NCBI GenBank assembly: GCA_020726505.1
Contig: JAHLEZ010000002.1
Span: 2,914,001-2,978,000, forward strand
Direction: 5' to 3'
Source of the DNA: Leptodontidium sp. MPI-SDFR-AT-0119
Taxonomy: Eukaryota > Ascomycota > Leotiomycetes > Helotiales > Leptodontidiaceae
Length of the DNA: 64,000 bases
Below the pieces are notes generated by a model. It did no database searches, had not been told where the DNA came from, and saw only the letters and a program-made list of their open reading frames with translations. Numbering within the stretch: the stretch's first letter is position 1; each line of letters opens with the position of its first letter. Made by a program: the position numbers and the translations under genes. This document shows, piece by piece, positions 12,709 to 24,272 of this stretch.

Positions 12709-12728
12709 GGGGGGGGGGGGGGGGGGGG
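12709..12728. repeat. Poly-G run (20 G)
   Basis: Twenty consecutive G residues on the + strand. The length is likely to vary between isolates and to be error-prone in assemblies. Confidence 0.9.
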
Positions 12729-13047
12729 TTTGAGGGTCGTGCTAGGGAGACGGAGAGACGGCCATCGTGGAGATAGGTAACCCGATATCTCTCCTCATCC
12801 ACCCATCTGAAGCACACCATCCATCAACTACAACTCGACCAGAAGAATCATACCATCATCCCCTCCATTCATTCCAACCAAGTACCCGACCAACTCCTCT
12901 CTTCTGTTCTGTCCACTCCCCTCTCCCATCTAAACATCTCCCTCTTCTTCCTGTCATGTTATCTCCCCAGTACAAATCTCATCCTCTTCCTCTCCTAGCC
13001 TGTCTAAATCCGTGACATTACAGACTAACACTTATTCAAAAATACAG

Positions 13048-13179
13048 GACATGCACCTATCTACCAAGCAGCAAACACGCTCCACAGACGCCCTCCGCTC
13101 CTTAATCACCGCAGATAAATTGGAACTGCTAGTCTACTTGATCTACGGGATGTGTGCGGGCTGGGAATGTGAGAGGTAG
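13048..13179 (+). CDS. Candidate terminal exon of a small unknown protein
   Basis: After a plausible acceptor (aaaatacag, ending 13047), a frame reads DMHLSTKQQTRSTDALRS and continues through ITADKLELLVYLIYGM and CAGWECER to a TAG at 13177-13179. The amphipathic, non-repetitive composition looks like real protein. It may be the last exon of a gene beginning at 12399. I recognise no family and the upstream join is unresolved. Confidence 0.3.
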   Translation, partial: DMHLSTKQQTRSTDALRSLITADKLELLVYLIYGMCAGWECER

Positions 13180-14990
13180 AGTTTGTGATGATGTTGGGTG
13201 AGAGGGGTTCTGTTTCCCATTTTTTGTTCTCTCTCTTCCTTTTGTTGCTTTTGTTTTGAGTACGTACGTGTGCTGATTTTGGTCATAGGACTTATGAGTA
13301 AGGATTATTTCTAGTGGGTTTTTATCTTGGGAGAGAAGAAAGAAACTGTATGTTGAAATTTGGTAGATTTGCTGGGATGGGTAAGGAGCTTTGAATGTTG
13401 ACTGGTTGACTAGATTCTTGGGTAGGGGAAAAGTAGTTGCAAGTGTCAGAAGTGAGATTTAGGATAGAATAGAAGAGGAAATCGACATTTGAAATGTATC
13501 AACGAGTTCTCCTTGCCCAGAGATGATGGGCTTGATGAGTCTGAGATGCGTGTGGAGGTCTGGGCATTGAAGAAATAGATCGCTAGGTAGAGAGGAATGA
13601 AGTGTACTGAGTGCAGTTGCCGTCCCTGTCAATTAGACAAATGTCGCGCTCTTCCACCAGGACATTGCTAAACCCTACTGCATAAGACTACTGCAAAAGA
13701 GCTGTCCCTATGATAAAATGTGTTTCTGTGGGTGTATGCTTAACTGTTGGCGTCTATCTAATTTCATGCTGATGGGAGGTTCCAGAAAAGGTCGATCAGA
13801 GGCTTTGGCAATATACTGGATAATGAGTCGCACTTGCAGGCAAATGATAGAGCAATGGACAAGGAATTTTGGAAGTCTGGTATCACAGAATAATAATCAA
13901 ACGGGCAAATCACGAAGACGATGCGGAGAATGAGTGAACAGAAGACGTGTATTCATTTCGTACGTATATATTCTATTGTCCACACATCGACAGTCTCTAG
14001 GGTGGTGCAATGGCAGACGATTATCTGAGAATAGCGAATTAGCATGATCCTCGTAGAAGTTATGTTAAACGTGTGGAAGGAATCAATAGCTTTAGTCAGA
14101 CATCCAAGGAAGAATGGACCCTCATTTGCCTCAAAGTTAGGTTCTAAGTGAGACTCGAGTGAAAACTGCGAATGTGGTTGTGTTTCATCATGAAAGCTTG
14201 GAAGGGGAAACGGTATGAGATTGTGCGACTGACCTTTGATTAGAGATGAGAGGATCCGTAGCACTATGTGTAAGCTGGAGATCGAGTAGGTATAGCAATT
14301 TCGAGGTATTCGCAGATGAGCTAGCAACAAATGTATCATGTCACTGGCCGAAGCCTAAACTCGGAGCCACGGTAGGCCATTCTGCGGGCAGTGAAGCCCA
14401 AGCTGAGCCCAGAGGCGGAAGCGCAGACTTGAACCTAGGAAATCTTTCGAGGTCAGCAAAAGTTCGAGGAATAATTCCCAAAGAGAAATTGCGACAGTGA
14501 TCATAGCTCAGACAAGGTGTACTGGCAAGTAACAAGCTCCCCACGTATGGAAAAGCCCGAACAGCGTAAGCTTCATCATTGGCGATTAAGTTGGGAAAAG
14601 AAGGTATTGTTTCAATTGTCATCATAGTAGATCAGGCGCGCATAGAGGAGAAGAGGAGACTGAACATACCGTAAGTTGAGGGTTTGTATTGCGACGCGCA
14701 GGCGCGCTCGAGGTGGTGGTTGTAGAGGATATGAGGTGATGAAGAATGGAGGAAGTCTGGGAAGAGAAAGTTGAATTATCTTCAAATTTTTAGCGCGGAA
14801 AGTTTTAGCGTCGGCCGCTAGTGTCTAGTCGAGGCTCTTGTCACACGTGATACCAGAGCAAACAGGACAAACACTGAACGGAGCCGCAACATCAAGCTTT
14901 CGGGTTGAGGATCCAATTGGCAGGCTACCTTGGCACCTAGGTACAGTAGGCAAGCACCAAGGTACCTAATTTCAAACAGAACATTCATTT
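13180..14990. other. Gene-poor region
   Basis: No recognisable protein or RNA gene. The minus strand has an ATG-initiated 94-codon frame at 14341-14625 (MMTIETIPSFPNLIAN...) with fairly natural composition, but no homology is apparent to me and no splice partner is clear. Confidence 0.4.
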
Positions 14991-16690
14991 CCAAGTACCG
15001 GATAGCGTTTCTTCATATGCCGTGTATAATCAGACAAGCCATTTTCAAAAGCAAGGATTCTACTAATTGCAGGTTCAGAAGTAGCTCTCATTAGATATCG
15101 TGAGCCAGCGCAGGAGGAGAAGAATGGTGTTCTCTGGCTGGAGACTTGCTAGGTACCTCTGAGACGGACGAGCCAGTAGAAGGCAGTTCAATGCTCAAGC
15201 ATAGTAGTCTCTCAACAGTAACGTTTAAGTTTCAGTACTTTCATCGTAACATCCGCTCTTCTCCTGTCCTATATGCTTTACCTGCCTTGCCCAAGGTATG
15301 ACTTCCACCAGCCTTCTCCGCAGTTTTCATTCCCGATTTCTCATAGGAACACGTGATTGCCAGCTACATCCAGGTTGAGGTTCAGCGTTTCTTCTACTCC
15401 TTTCCTGCGAACCAAACGAACTATCGTTAGCAGTGGTAAAGTGCTCGTTCCTAGGTGCTCGCTATTTGTTCTATGCTATTTGCAATCTTCTGCAACATTC
15501 TCAGGACAATTGATACTCAACACGTGAGGGTCGGATCTCTTTCCCGTCCCGTCTTGAGTCGGGTCCGCAACATCTTTGTTCCGGCGCTCCACAGCAGAAG
15601 TCCCGACCCGATAAGCCCAGGCCAGGCCAGCCAACGCGCCAGCATTCAGTCACTACACTAAATCACTCAGTCTCGCTGCTCACAGTTTGCCATGCCAGTC
15701 AGTCCGAAGCCCAAAGTCCAAAAAGCCTATTCGAACTACAACACAACTTCCGCCTTCCTTCGCCATGATTTGCATTGCGCGACTGTGAATACCCTCATTC
15801 TCTATCTCTATCTCTGTGTCTGTCTCCGGTTCTGCTGTCTAGCACTCAATTGCCTACAACACATTTGTTCGTCCTCTTGCTACCGTACTTCTATCTACCG
15901 ACTCCCTTCCCTTCCTTTCCCCTTCCCGCCTCAGCGGGCTGTTCCCCCCTACACAAGCCCACGCCCACGCCCACGCCCAACCTTCCACGAAGTACAGTAC
16001 ATCCTGACCAGGGCTCACCTCACCTCACCTACCTATCTACCGACCTTGGATTGCCTCGACCAAGGGTTCGCAAGTATCCCCCAGGAGGACGACACGACCA
16101 CCATCCTGTCCTATCCTGTTTCCACGACACTCCACCACCGACTCAAGTCGTCCGTCTGCTGCGCGCGTGGCATCAACCGTCGAACGAGTGGTCGCCTTCG
16201 TGGAGTGCTCTGACGATTGCATCTTGGCCGTTCGGGCTTTGCGACACGACACGGCTCTCGACATTGGGCACATTCGGACGATCGCCGCCGTTGCACACAT
16301 ATCTGCACCATCTACCGACCACAACCTTTTCTCTCCATCCTGACCATATCTGCCGGGTCGTACCATTCTGCGAGGCCAGACACGATCAGCAAACAAACCG
16401 TTCGACGCTCGAGAAAAGAAGCTTCTGCTTCTGCGCCATTTAGCCTGTATCCGATCGCGACAAAACCGCATCTGCCAGCCCCCTACAACTCTCCATCGAC
16501 GTCGACTTCGCAATTGGCGCCGTTGCCGTGGTGCATACCCTCACTACAAATTTCGACGGTGCGAAGAGGTATATCGGGCCTAGCAGAGGGTGGAGGTGGA
16601 ATCACAGCGTTCGCGGCGCATGTCAGGTGTAGCATTGGTATACTGCGAAAACCACTTCGTGGATAGTCGCCTTCAGTCGCCTTCAGCAAT
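14991..16690. other. Upstream/leader region of ptaB
   Basis: Pyrimidine-rich DNA before the ptaB start, with C/T tracts and a short CCCACG-type tandem repeat near 15957-15980. Open frames here (15692-16666) are C/T-driven, overlap each other and have no domain. Long CT-rich leaders are common before fungal regulatory genes, so this probably contains promoter and a long 5' UTR, possibly with small upstream ORFs. Confidence 0.45.
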
Positions 16691-19090
16691 ATGATGACCA
16701 GTTTGCAAACATACCCACCACATCCAGGTGGAATGCAGCAGCAACATCCGGGTATGGCTCAGGGCCATCCCATGGCCGTGCCTCATAATCAGGGACAACA
16801 GGGACAACCAGGACCAAACATGCAGCAGATGCAAATGGGTGTCTCCGGCCCAGGACCACAAGTCAGTCAAGGAGGAGCCATGATGGGCGGTATGCCTCCA
16901 GGGGCTGGAGGACCAAGTCAACATGCGTTGCATCATCTTAACCCAGGCCAAGCTCAGCAGGCGCAATTCATTCAACAGCAACAAGCCATGTGTAAGTATT
17001 TCCAGTTTGCGACATTGGCTGTAGATCACGCCTGCCTTGGGATTTTAACGGGCCGAAGCTGACCACACCTCTAATGTAGTCGCGAGCAATCCTCAATTAC
17101 AGATGCAACAACAACAAATGATAGCCCACCAACGACAACAACAAGCACAACGACAGGCTATGCTGGCCCAACAATACAATGGCGGAGGTGTACAGATGGG
17201 AATGCCAAATGGGATGACTCAAATGACACCAGCACAGTTCCATGCGATGCGGGGGAACCCTATGGCCCGACCTGTCAATCTGCCACAACATCTCCAAGCT
17301 CAACAGCAGCAGGTAGCTGAACACAGTTTGCAGCAGCAGCAGCAACAGGCTCAAGCTCAACATCACGTAAGGCTCTGCTCAATGCGTCACACTCCTATTC
17401 GTTGGCCAGGCTAACAAATCCAGCAACAACAGCAGCAGCTTATCATGGCTCAGCAGATGGCAATGCAACAACAAGCAGCTCAAGCTCAAGCGGGGAATAA
17501 TAACCAAGGCCAACCCGGACAGATGAACCCACAGCAGGCACAAAATGCACAACAAGCCCAGAATGCCATGATGCAGCAACAGGCACATCAACAACAGCAG
17601 GCCCAGGCAGCCGCAGCCGCCGCCCAGCAGAACCAAGGACAGCCCCAGAATCAAGGCCAACCGCAACAACCACAACAGACTCCCCAACCCCAGGCACAAC
17701 AACCTCAGCAGATCCCGCAGCCACAACAGGCCGCAATGCAACAGCAACAAGCGGCGGCCGCAGCTATGTTACAACAGCAGCAGCAGCAGAGACAAGGAGA
17801 AAAGATCAAGGGCCAGTGTCTGATGAAGTTGATGCAATTCGGCGACCACCTAAGTAACTTTGCGGTAAGCTCGAAACCACTATCATCATATATGGCCACT
17901 GGTGCTCAACGACTGGCTGCACAGGGAGCGAAACAACGGGATGACCTGCAATACTGGTTGATTTTCGTTGACCGGTTCTTTTCCCCGAAAGGAGTCCTGC
18001 GACACTCCGTCTGGCTCGTCGATGAGACTTCCAACAAACAATACGAGATCACGTTTCCGGCACTGGCAAGATACTTCCACACTCACTTTGAGAGCGGAAT
18101 CAAAAATATGCAGATGGTGATGGAACGGGGTACCGAAAAAGAACTGCCAAACAACGGACATTACATTGAGAGTTCAAAGTCGAGTTTCGTGTACTGGTTC
18201 GACAACGGTTCACAGGTAATTTTGCCTACAAGTTATGTTGTTGGACTTCGCTAACATCTCCCAGCTGGTCGCAAATGGCACGCTGAAGGCGCATTTCGAT
18301 GCAGACCAAAAGATTGAGCTTCTCGAATTTGTCACAAGTAGTCATGAGGAGTACCTGCCAAGGACTCAGATCATCACTGCAGCGAGGCCGCTACATGAGT
18401 GGCAGAAAGAGTGGCGTAAGGTCAACGCTCCACCGGAGGGCAAGCAATCTCCTGAGATGAACAAGAAGAAGGCAAAGCAAATGAAGTCTCCACCACAGCC
18501 ACCACCTGAAATTGATCTCCCTCAATCCAAGGTAAAGCCAAGCATGGGCATCACCCCCGCAGTATTCAGATACCTTGAGGTAAGTCTCAACTCGCCGTTT
18601 TCAAATCATGTCTTAACGTTTAAAGCTTGCCGAGGTCCTAGGCATGATGAACCCACTGTTCAATTATTCCCACCAGCACTCAACACTAAGGCCTTACGTC
18701 GCTCTGGACCAATACGTAGCCAATGTCACTACCAATAATAGCAACAATCCTGGTACTCAACAAATTCCAGCCGGTCCACGAACGCCGAGCATGGGCAACT
18801 TCGGCGCCTCCCCTGCGGCATCCCATCTTGTCCTTCCTGATGGTTCTCCGCGACCGCAGGGTAGTCCGGCTCAAGCTCCTGGTATGCAACTCCAACAAAG
18901 CCAACACGGAACTAGTTCCAGCGGCCCAAGTGCAAATACCAGTCCTAACGCAAGCAATAAACGCAGGAGGCCAAGTACAGTAAAGGCAGAAGAAGAGAAT
19001 CAGCAACAGCAGGTGAACGGCACTCAAGCGAAGACCGCGGTCAAGCCAAGTCCAAGGATAGGGAAGAGACAGAAGGGTAATCCAACCTGA
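16691..19090 (+). CDS. ptaB: PtaB/Mfg1-like LIM-binding transcriptional regulator, 699 aa
   Basis: Exons 16691-16991, 17080-17366, 17424-17864, 17925-18215, 18265-18579 and 18626-19090 (2100 nt). Residues 1-310 are extremely Gln/Pro/Met-rich with CAA/CAG tracts. Residues about 310-555 form the LIM-domain-binding (LDB1-type) region: CLMKLMQFGDHLSNFA, DDLQYWLIFVDRFFSPKGVL, YEITFPALARYFHTHFESG and FVYWFDNGSQ, then VTSSHEEYLPR and EVLGMMNPLFNYSH. The C-terminus is Ser/Pro-rich with a basic NKRRRPS motif, a likely nuclear signal. This matches Aspergillus PtaB and yeast Mfg1, which pair with SomA/Flo8-type regulators to control adhesion and filamentous growth. The intron 17865-17924 is 60 nt, in phase and free of stops, so retention would add 20 residues. 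The orthology call is by recognition; the partner here is inferred. Confidence 0.88.
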
Positions 19091-20344
19091 GGGGTCATCT
19101 CTTCAAGTCGCCATCGTTCGAATCCTTCACAAAATTGCAGCATGGTCCTCATGCGAAGCACAATCGAGCCGATCTGTTTTTATCACAATCAAAGCTCGCC
19201 AATGTCGATTTCCGCGACGAATAATCATCCCTTCACCATGTGGACAATCGACCCTACAAAAACATCCAGATTATATAACAAACAGCATGGCGCCTGCGGA
19301 ATATTCTGGTCTTTGACTCATCGCATTGCGAATGCGTTAAATCTTTATTTCTATTTCATCATCATCGTCATCGTCATCATCATGGTCGGCGGGGGGGGTC
19401 GCGCTGAGCGAGAGGCGGAGTAATCTTGTATCATACTGTCCCTGGTTTTGTTGTTTCTATTGGCGTTCCAGGAAATAGTTTGTGCCTGTTCTTGTTTGTG
19501 TTTGCGATTGCCGATTGCGAATCTTGAATGTTGTTACAAATGGTAGTTTTTTTGTTTTTCTGCAAGGGTTTCCGGCTGTTATACCCGCGTTCTTTGGGCC
19601 GTTCGTTCAGACAGCCCGCTCTTGATCTTGATGCAATGGCCGTGGTGATGGGGGGTCGGAGGGGTATCTTGGGAATCAGGTGGTTGGTGATTGGTGGCTA
19701 GTGAAAGGAAAGACTTGCCGTGTGGGAGTTGTTTAGAGAATCGAAGGGGAGAAGACATGATCTGCTCTAGTCTGATGTGGAATGCAAGGAGATAGGATGT
19801 CGTCAGAGAAGAGAGAGAGAGAAATAGTGAATTGGAATAAAAAGCGGTTCTGAATCAAATCTACCTACCTACTTTTCCTCCCCTCGCATGCACCTACCCA
19901 ACCATCCTAACTTATAACCCATCAGTCCGTTGAGTTGGACTTATTAATATTGACGGGGTTTTGTATCTCGGTGCTGAGTACGATAGGAGGAAGAGAAGGA
20001 GAGGGAGAGGGGAGGGGAGGGAGGGTAGGCTTTAGCTTTCTTGCCGCTTAAATCATTTATAAGTAGGTACATGAGGATGGATGCCACGAACTATTCATCA
20101 GTAAGCAAGGGAAGGTGAGATGAGGTGAGGTGAGGTAAGTTAAAAGCAAAGTAGTAAGTCAAAAAAACCAGTAATCCAAATCCCTCGACGAGTGTTTTCC
20201 TTCCTGCTATATTCCTACATCGTAGTGCGCTAGAACTTTTCCTTCCAGGTTCGATCGTCATGTTCCCCAACTGCTCTGGGCTATCACCATCTCCAAACGG
20301 CACATTCAAATTCGTATCCAAATTCACATCATCCATAGCTTCAA
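19091..20344. other. 3' flanks of ptaB and the second NACHT gene
   Basis: A convergent intergenic region. It holds a short CAT/CGT trinucleotide run near 19359-19385, a purine-rich tract near 19985-20030 (GGAGAGGGAGAGGGGAGGGG-like) and short GAGGT repeats near 20110-20135. No gene recognised. Confidence 0.5.
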
Positions 20345-23300
20345 TCACCACTCATCCATATTTTTAGGTGTTTCTACACTATAAAGCGCACACCCCTGCT
20401 CATCCGCCAACTCCTTAACCATCCTCAACAACAACTTCGTATCCTCAGGATATCCTTCCTCAAAGACCGTCTTGATAGTTTCGCTCACAGTATACGACTC
20501 ATCCGGACTCCTCGTGAACGGGACCCAAGTGACAACGCCGACGTTTGGTTTCCTAGCGAGTAGATCCTTGAGGACTAGGATCCAGTCCTGGGATTCTTCA
20601 GGAGTGAGTGGGAGGTATCGCCAATTCATTTTGCCCGCTGCGGTCCGCAGAATGGATTGCAATGCACTCTGCCATGGCGTCCAAGTAGTGTATCCGAAAT
20701 GGACATATCTTCCCTCGGATCTGTCTATGCACTCTGGGATCGAGTAGACCGTTGGGCAGTATTCGTCTGGTTCTGCGCCGGCGTTTAGTAACATCTGAAC
20801 TATCATTGGCTTCACTGTAACGGGGAATAAGAGATTGTTGTTGTTTGTTAGGGCGTAGTCAAGGTATGGTCGGCCCTTCTTCTGTTTAAGAAGGAGTGGA
20901 TCTCGAATGATTTTGAGTTGGACGTAATCTAATAGCCCGTAGCTGATAGCCAGAGACAAGAAGTCATCACTAGAGTTAGAGCCAATGGCAGTAAGCTCCG
21001 AAGACCCGTCTTTGATGTATAGCTTCCTATAGCGGGAAATATGTGAGGAAAACTTGAGCATGGCCTCGGTGACCAACGGAATTTGCTCCTCGGATTGCTT
21101 CCTGTGCATAGTACTATCAAGAATATCCAACAGCTCATGAGGACAGTCTTTGCCTTCTTCTTGGATACTTTGAGCCAGAAGCAAGGCTGAGTCTACGAGA
21201 CAGAGAAGATCGTTCTTAGCATTTCCATCCACCAGAGACCGGTAGGGTTCAGGTTCATAGATCCTGATTCGTTGTATGGCTGACCACAAAAGTGACGTTT
21301 TCGGATCATACGTAGCGGGGATTTCCTTCTGGAAACCCGCTTTTGTCTCTTCTAGATCCAGAAATTCTTTGGCTGAACGGTGGACGTACTGGAGCCTGCG
21401 GTTTCCGAAGCGGGACTCTAGCAACACGTTGTCTCGATCGTACCCATCTCCAGTAAGCATTGCAGGCCCGGTTTCGAGAAGCCCTGAACACCTCGATTTC
21501 AACTTTCGATCGACTTCGCGGATGGCCTTGGCAATGTCGATGTCGGTCGAGAGACTGTCCGAGAGTCTCGTCACAGTATGACGAGTCTTAGATTTCTCAA
21601 GCATAAGCTCAAATTCAAGTCCAAACCACAAGCCAAGCATACACAGTTCCTCATAGCGGCCATCTGAGAAATTGATTCCCCGGCCTTGCTGCTGATACTG
21701 AGTCATGATAAGCGCTTGGTCAGCCATGGCGAAAATCTTGAAGCCTTCCACGCGGTACTGTAGCTCGATCTGCTTCAACATGTAGTCGAAAACTTTCATC
21801 AGGTCTTGTGGAATATCGTTCAGTCGGTCCATCAGTTTCTCAAAATCGTCAAATTTGTCGATGCCATTGAGTAACGACCTGACGACTAGGACAACCCACT
21901 GGAACACTCCGTTGGCTTTCTCCACAATGCTCGAAACAATCTGCGATGGGTCCCAATCTTGCTCCAAACGCAATTCCGCCACCACAGGATCATCAACTAG
22001 CTTGTCTTTAGCATAGGTGTAGATGTCGTTGGCTGTCAAGTCCTCAAGCCTCAGATTAGGTCGCCGGTCAAAGTTGTTGTGAAAGATCAAGAGAGGTCGG
22101 CTTGAGAAACAAATCTTGAGGTCATTTGACGACAGAGACTTCAGCAAGTTCACGATCTCTCTGTAATATTCGGGGCGTTCAGGGTCCAAATGATTGCTGT
22201 GATCTCCATGATATTCATCCAGGCCGTCGATGAAGAGGATAACTTTGCCAAGATCGCGCCTGAGCAATTGTGTCAACGCTCCAGAGGCATAGGAGAGTGA
22301 CCAGGCCCTCAGATTGGCCGATATCTCAACAGTTTTCCATAGGTCTGGAAATACCTCGCGGATTAGGTGACGATGCTGTTGGAGAAGATGAAGAAGTAGG
22401 GATCTCAAAAGTCCGGTTTGAGAGCATTGGTCTGCATTTCCGCTGATCCAGAAGAAGAAAGAAGCCATGGTGACTTTCTGGCCTCCGGCCCATATCGACA
22501 GCTTCTCTCTAGTTCGAGGATCATCATATATGTATTTCATCAAAGTGGACTTCCCGGATCCAGCTTTCCCGTTGATCCAAAACAAGCTGTCGCCATTCCC
22601 CACCAGCCATTCTGGGAACCCGGTCGAGTTTGGGTCAGATGGTTTGAAGCCTTCGAAGATCCAATTGAAGGTTCTGGCGTGAGCTGGGTCAATGCTCTCG
22701 TATCTGATATCTAGAGTCGGGAAGCTGAGATGCTGTAGAATGAGATCCTCCTTCCTTTTGTTTTCTTGCATCTGGGCTTGTGCTTGGCTGTCAGCTATAG
22801 CTTGTAAAACCTGAGCCTGGCTGTGATCAAAGTGCTGTTTCATATTCGTCTCTGTGGTCTGGTGCAGGTTGGTGATTGTTGTTGTCTGGGCTGCAAGGCT
22901 CTGTTCAAATACATTTTGACCTTGAATGAGTAGTTGAATAAGTTGTTGTGCTTGCTCTGAGAGGTGGTCAAATTGCTCAGATTGCTGTATTGCGATCAAA
23001 TCATTGTCATCTCTAGAACCAGTCACTTCAGTAAGCTCCCTGTTTGTCGTTGATATGTACCTGGCCTTGCTCTAAAGTGATGAAGCTGGAAAGAACTTGA
23101 AGAGTTGATCTCGGAAGAAGAATCACTTCAAATCGAGGGTTAAAAGGGAAGGTTTGATGCACATACTTGAGCGAGACTAGGATACTAAATTGTATCTCAG
23201 ACCGGAAGGCAATCAACCTGGCCATCATCTCCTCAAGGTCCTTCTTTCCCCACGAACTCCTAAATGCCTTCCCAATACTTCGAAGACCCCTCATCTTCGC

Positions 23301-23600
23301 ATTCTCATCAACATTCAGCTTCTTGAGCTTCTGCGATATCTCTTCTGCTAGAATGGAACATTTTGAGGCAAGGCTCTGGAGCTGCTGTTCCTTTTGCGTG
23401 GGAGCTGTGATGGTGTTTGCTTCCTTGAGCTTGTTGACATGAAGCGAGAGGTCCGTGACGATGTTGTTGATGTCGACATTCTCTTGCAGTGCACCGGATG
23501 CGGATTTGTAGATCTCGTGGCCTCGGGACACTAGTTTGCCTGCGAAATCGACGAAGGCGATGATGTTGCTAGCAAGGCCTATGGCTGTTAAGGGATCCAT
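20345..23600 (-). CDS. NACHT NTPase STAND protein, 1042 aa
   Basis: Exons 23600-23167 and 23039-20345 on the minus strand, joined over a 127-nt GT-AG intron (AA|G). Residues 1-145: helical N-terminal domain opening MDPLTAIGLASNIIAFVDFA, of the kind that precedes NACHT in fungi. Residues 150-245: Gln-rich, probably coiled coil. NACHT: Walker A GKAGSGKST (302-310), then FWISGNADQ, Walker B FIDGLDE (414-420) and the ICFSSRP sensor region. The rest resembles the DUF7791-type region usual in this architecture, with no ankyrin or WD repeats. The coding sequence is intact. The protein family is implicated in heterokaryon incompatibility-like recognition, but nothing here specifies a ligand or effector. 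Confidence 0.9.
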
Positions 23601-24272
23601 GTTTGATGCACTCAGTCTCTGTAGCAGCTAGAGGCGGGCTGGATATGAAGCACAGTAGGCTGGAATCTGAGTCGAAGAAGGGGTAAGAAAAACACTTCAG
23701 ATATCTACCTCAATTTCTTTCAGAGATTATTTGCTTCAACTTGGTCTAACAGATGCGGTGGCTGCGGCTGAGCTTCATCCATCAGGCTGGTGCTTATTTA
23801 TGTGTACTGCAACGTGATAGGTTCACAACCTCGTCCGGTCATGCAATCTGAATGGTAGGCATGAGGAATGTCAAAATTTTTTTTTTTAACTTCACACCTA
23901 GCTGCGGTGCAACCCATCAATCTGGCAATCAATCTGGCAATTATCCGAGATGTGCAGATAATGTGTAAGTAATGCTACCTTGTCGTTATCTCAAGTTCTC
24001 TTTGCTTCATGAAAGTGGGAAGGCTGAGAGGCTTTCCTCATCCAAAGTATTGTAAAAATGTAGAGCACATGAAGTCGCGAAGGGGGCTCAGGTCGAATCT
24101 CACAACTAGGCCTACTTCACGTTTACACACCAAATTCAAACATGTCAAGCTCGGGGAAAATAGAATGCTTTTTGTCAAACACCCCTAGCTCTACCTCTCC
24201 AAGACAGACTACATCCACCGCTCGCTCTCACATCCTCTCCCCCATCATATCACCCAGCCCAACACAACACAA
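23601..24272. other. Promoter of the second NACHT gene and 3' flank of lys2
   Basis: Spacer between the start of the NACHT gene and the end of lys2, both on the minus strand. It contains a short T run near 23877-23887. Nothing else recognised. Confidence 0.5.

Noticed and set aside
14341..14625. Minus-strand ATG-initiated 94-codon frame
   Set aside because: Composition is plausible, but there is no recognisable family, no promoter signal and no splice partner.
15692..16666. Overlapping + strand open frames of 149-222 codons upstream of ptaB
   Set aside because: Composition is driven by C/T-rich DNA, the frames overlap each other and none has a recognisable domain; most likely leader or promoter DNA.
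17097..17899. Leu/Cys-rich minus-strand open frames opposite ptaB
   Set aside because: They are the complement of CAA/CAG glutamine tracts and have no independent coding signal.
19116..19124. GTTCGAATC resembling a tRNA T-loop
   Set aside because: The flanking bases do not form a T-stem, and no acceptor or anticodon stem can be drawn around it.
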